Positions 63,801 through 64,000 of a stretch of 64,000 nucleotides of DNA are shown piece by piece (positions within the stretch are counted from its first letter, which is position 1; each line of letters begins with the position of its first letter). Below the pieces are notes generated by a model that did no database searches, was not told where the DNA came from, and worked only from the letters and a program-made list of their open reading frames with translations. Location of the stretch: the NCBI GenBank assembly GCA_928724745.1, contig CAKMXJ010000019.1, positions 496,001 through 560,000 of the forward strand. The letters are read 5' to 3'. Origin of the DNA: Anthracocystis setariae. Its lineage: Eukaryota > Basidiomycota > Ustilaginomycetes > Ustilaginales > Ustilaginaceae. The position numbers were made by a program, and so were the translations under genes.

Positions 63801-64000
63801 ATGTCCGAAGCTACAGCAACACAGGCGCTCAAACCACCTACACCAAGCAGTCGTCCGCAAGTGTGTGGGCCTCACGCTCCAGAGAGGCCTTATCCCATCT
63901 ACCTTCGTGGCGCCGCCGAAAAGGGCTTCGGTCGTGGCTCGAAAGATCTTGGCTGTCCTACCGCCAACCTTCCCGCCAAGGTCGTCGGTCCCGGCTCCTC
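63801..64000 (+). CDS. FMN1: Riboflavin kinase, N-terminal part (runs off right edge)
   Basis: From the ATG at 63801 (CTCAACATGTCC context) the frame is open to the window end for 66 codons. After about 40 variable residues it reads [20 protein letters not shown] followed by TANLP, the conserved flavokinase entry motif (GFGRGSKELGIPTANLP type). The enzyme phosphorylates riboflavin to FMN. Only about a third of the protein is visible. Confidence 0.9.
   Translation, partial: MSEATATQALKPPTPSSRPQVCGPHAPERPYPIYLRGAAEKGFGRGSKDLGCPTANLPAKVVGPGS

Noticed and set aside
1..64000. CRISPR arrays, operons and bacterial promoters
   Set aside because: The DNA is eukaryotic nuclear; no direct-repeat/spacer array was seen, and the repeats present are microsatellites.

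Overview
The window is nuclear DNA of a basidiomycete yeast or filament, most likely a smut fungus of the Ustilaginales (Ustilago, Sporisorium or Pseudozyma type). The grounds are very long, mostly intronless genes, short GT..AG introns of 80-160 bp with CTAAC/CTGAC branch-like motifs, two intron-containing tRNA-Lys genes, fungus-specific proteins (HRD3, OPT, PTA1, MOB1), and long intergenic spacers rich in simple repeats. The species cannot be fixed from sequence alone.

Layout, left to right. A 5' part of UTP20 (minus, runs off the left edge) is followed by HRD3 (minus) and a fusion of a GH16-like lectin domain with an acyltransferase-3 membrane domain (minus). That fusion shares a 3-kb divergent spacer with a membrane GT2 glycosyltransferase (plus). 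Next come an MgtA-type P-type ATPase (minus) and MOB1 (plus). A complete Ty1/copia retrotransposon (minus, 21573-27947) sits between MOB1 and SEC7. It has two 233-bp LTRs that look identical, a 5-bp target duplication, a half-tRNA-Met primer site and a polypurine tract. It carries an extra gene, with its own TATA box, that encodes an acidic protein with a Zn2Cys6-like cysteine pattern.

After SEC7 (plus) come a membrane-anchored histidine acid phosphatase (minus), an oligopeptide transporter (plus), PTA1/symplekin (minus), VMA10 with three introns (plus), tRNA-Lys(TTT), an unrecognised 664-aa protein (minus), tRNA-Lys(CTT) (minus) and a PRY-like CAP-domain protein (minus). Then follow a large secreted precursor with repeated Lys-Arg sites and glycine-zipper-like hydrophobic segments (plus, one intron), threonine synthase (minus) and the start of riboflavin kinase FMN1 (plus, runs off the right edge).

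Most genes are unrelated housekeeping functions: ribosome assembly, ERAD, Golgi ARF exchange, mRNA 3'-end processing, vacuolar acidification, and amino-acid and flavin synthesis. Two neighbourhoods may be functionally linked: the divergent GT2/acyltransferase pair (cell-surface glycan) and the divergent phosphatase/OPT pair (nutrient scavenging). The most unusual features are the captured-looking gene in the copia element, a heptamer (CGAAGTC) strongly enriched throughout that element, and the Kex2-type secreted precursor.
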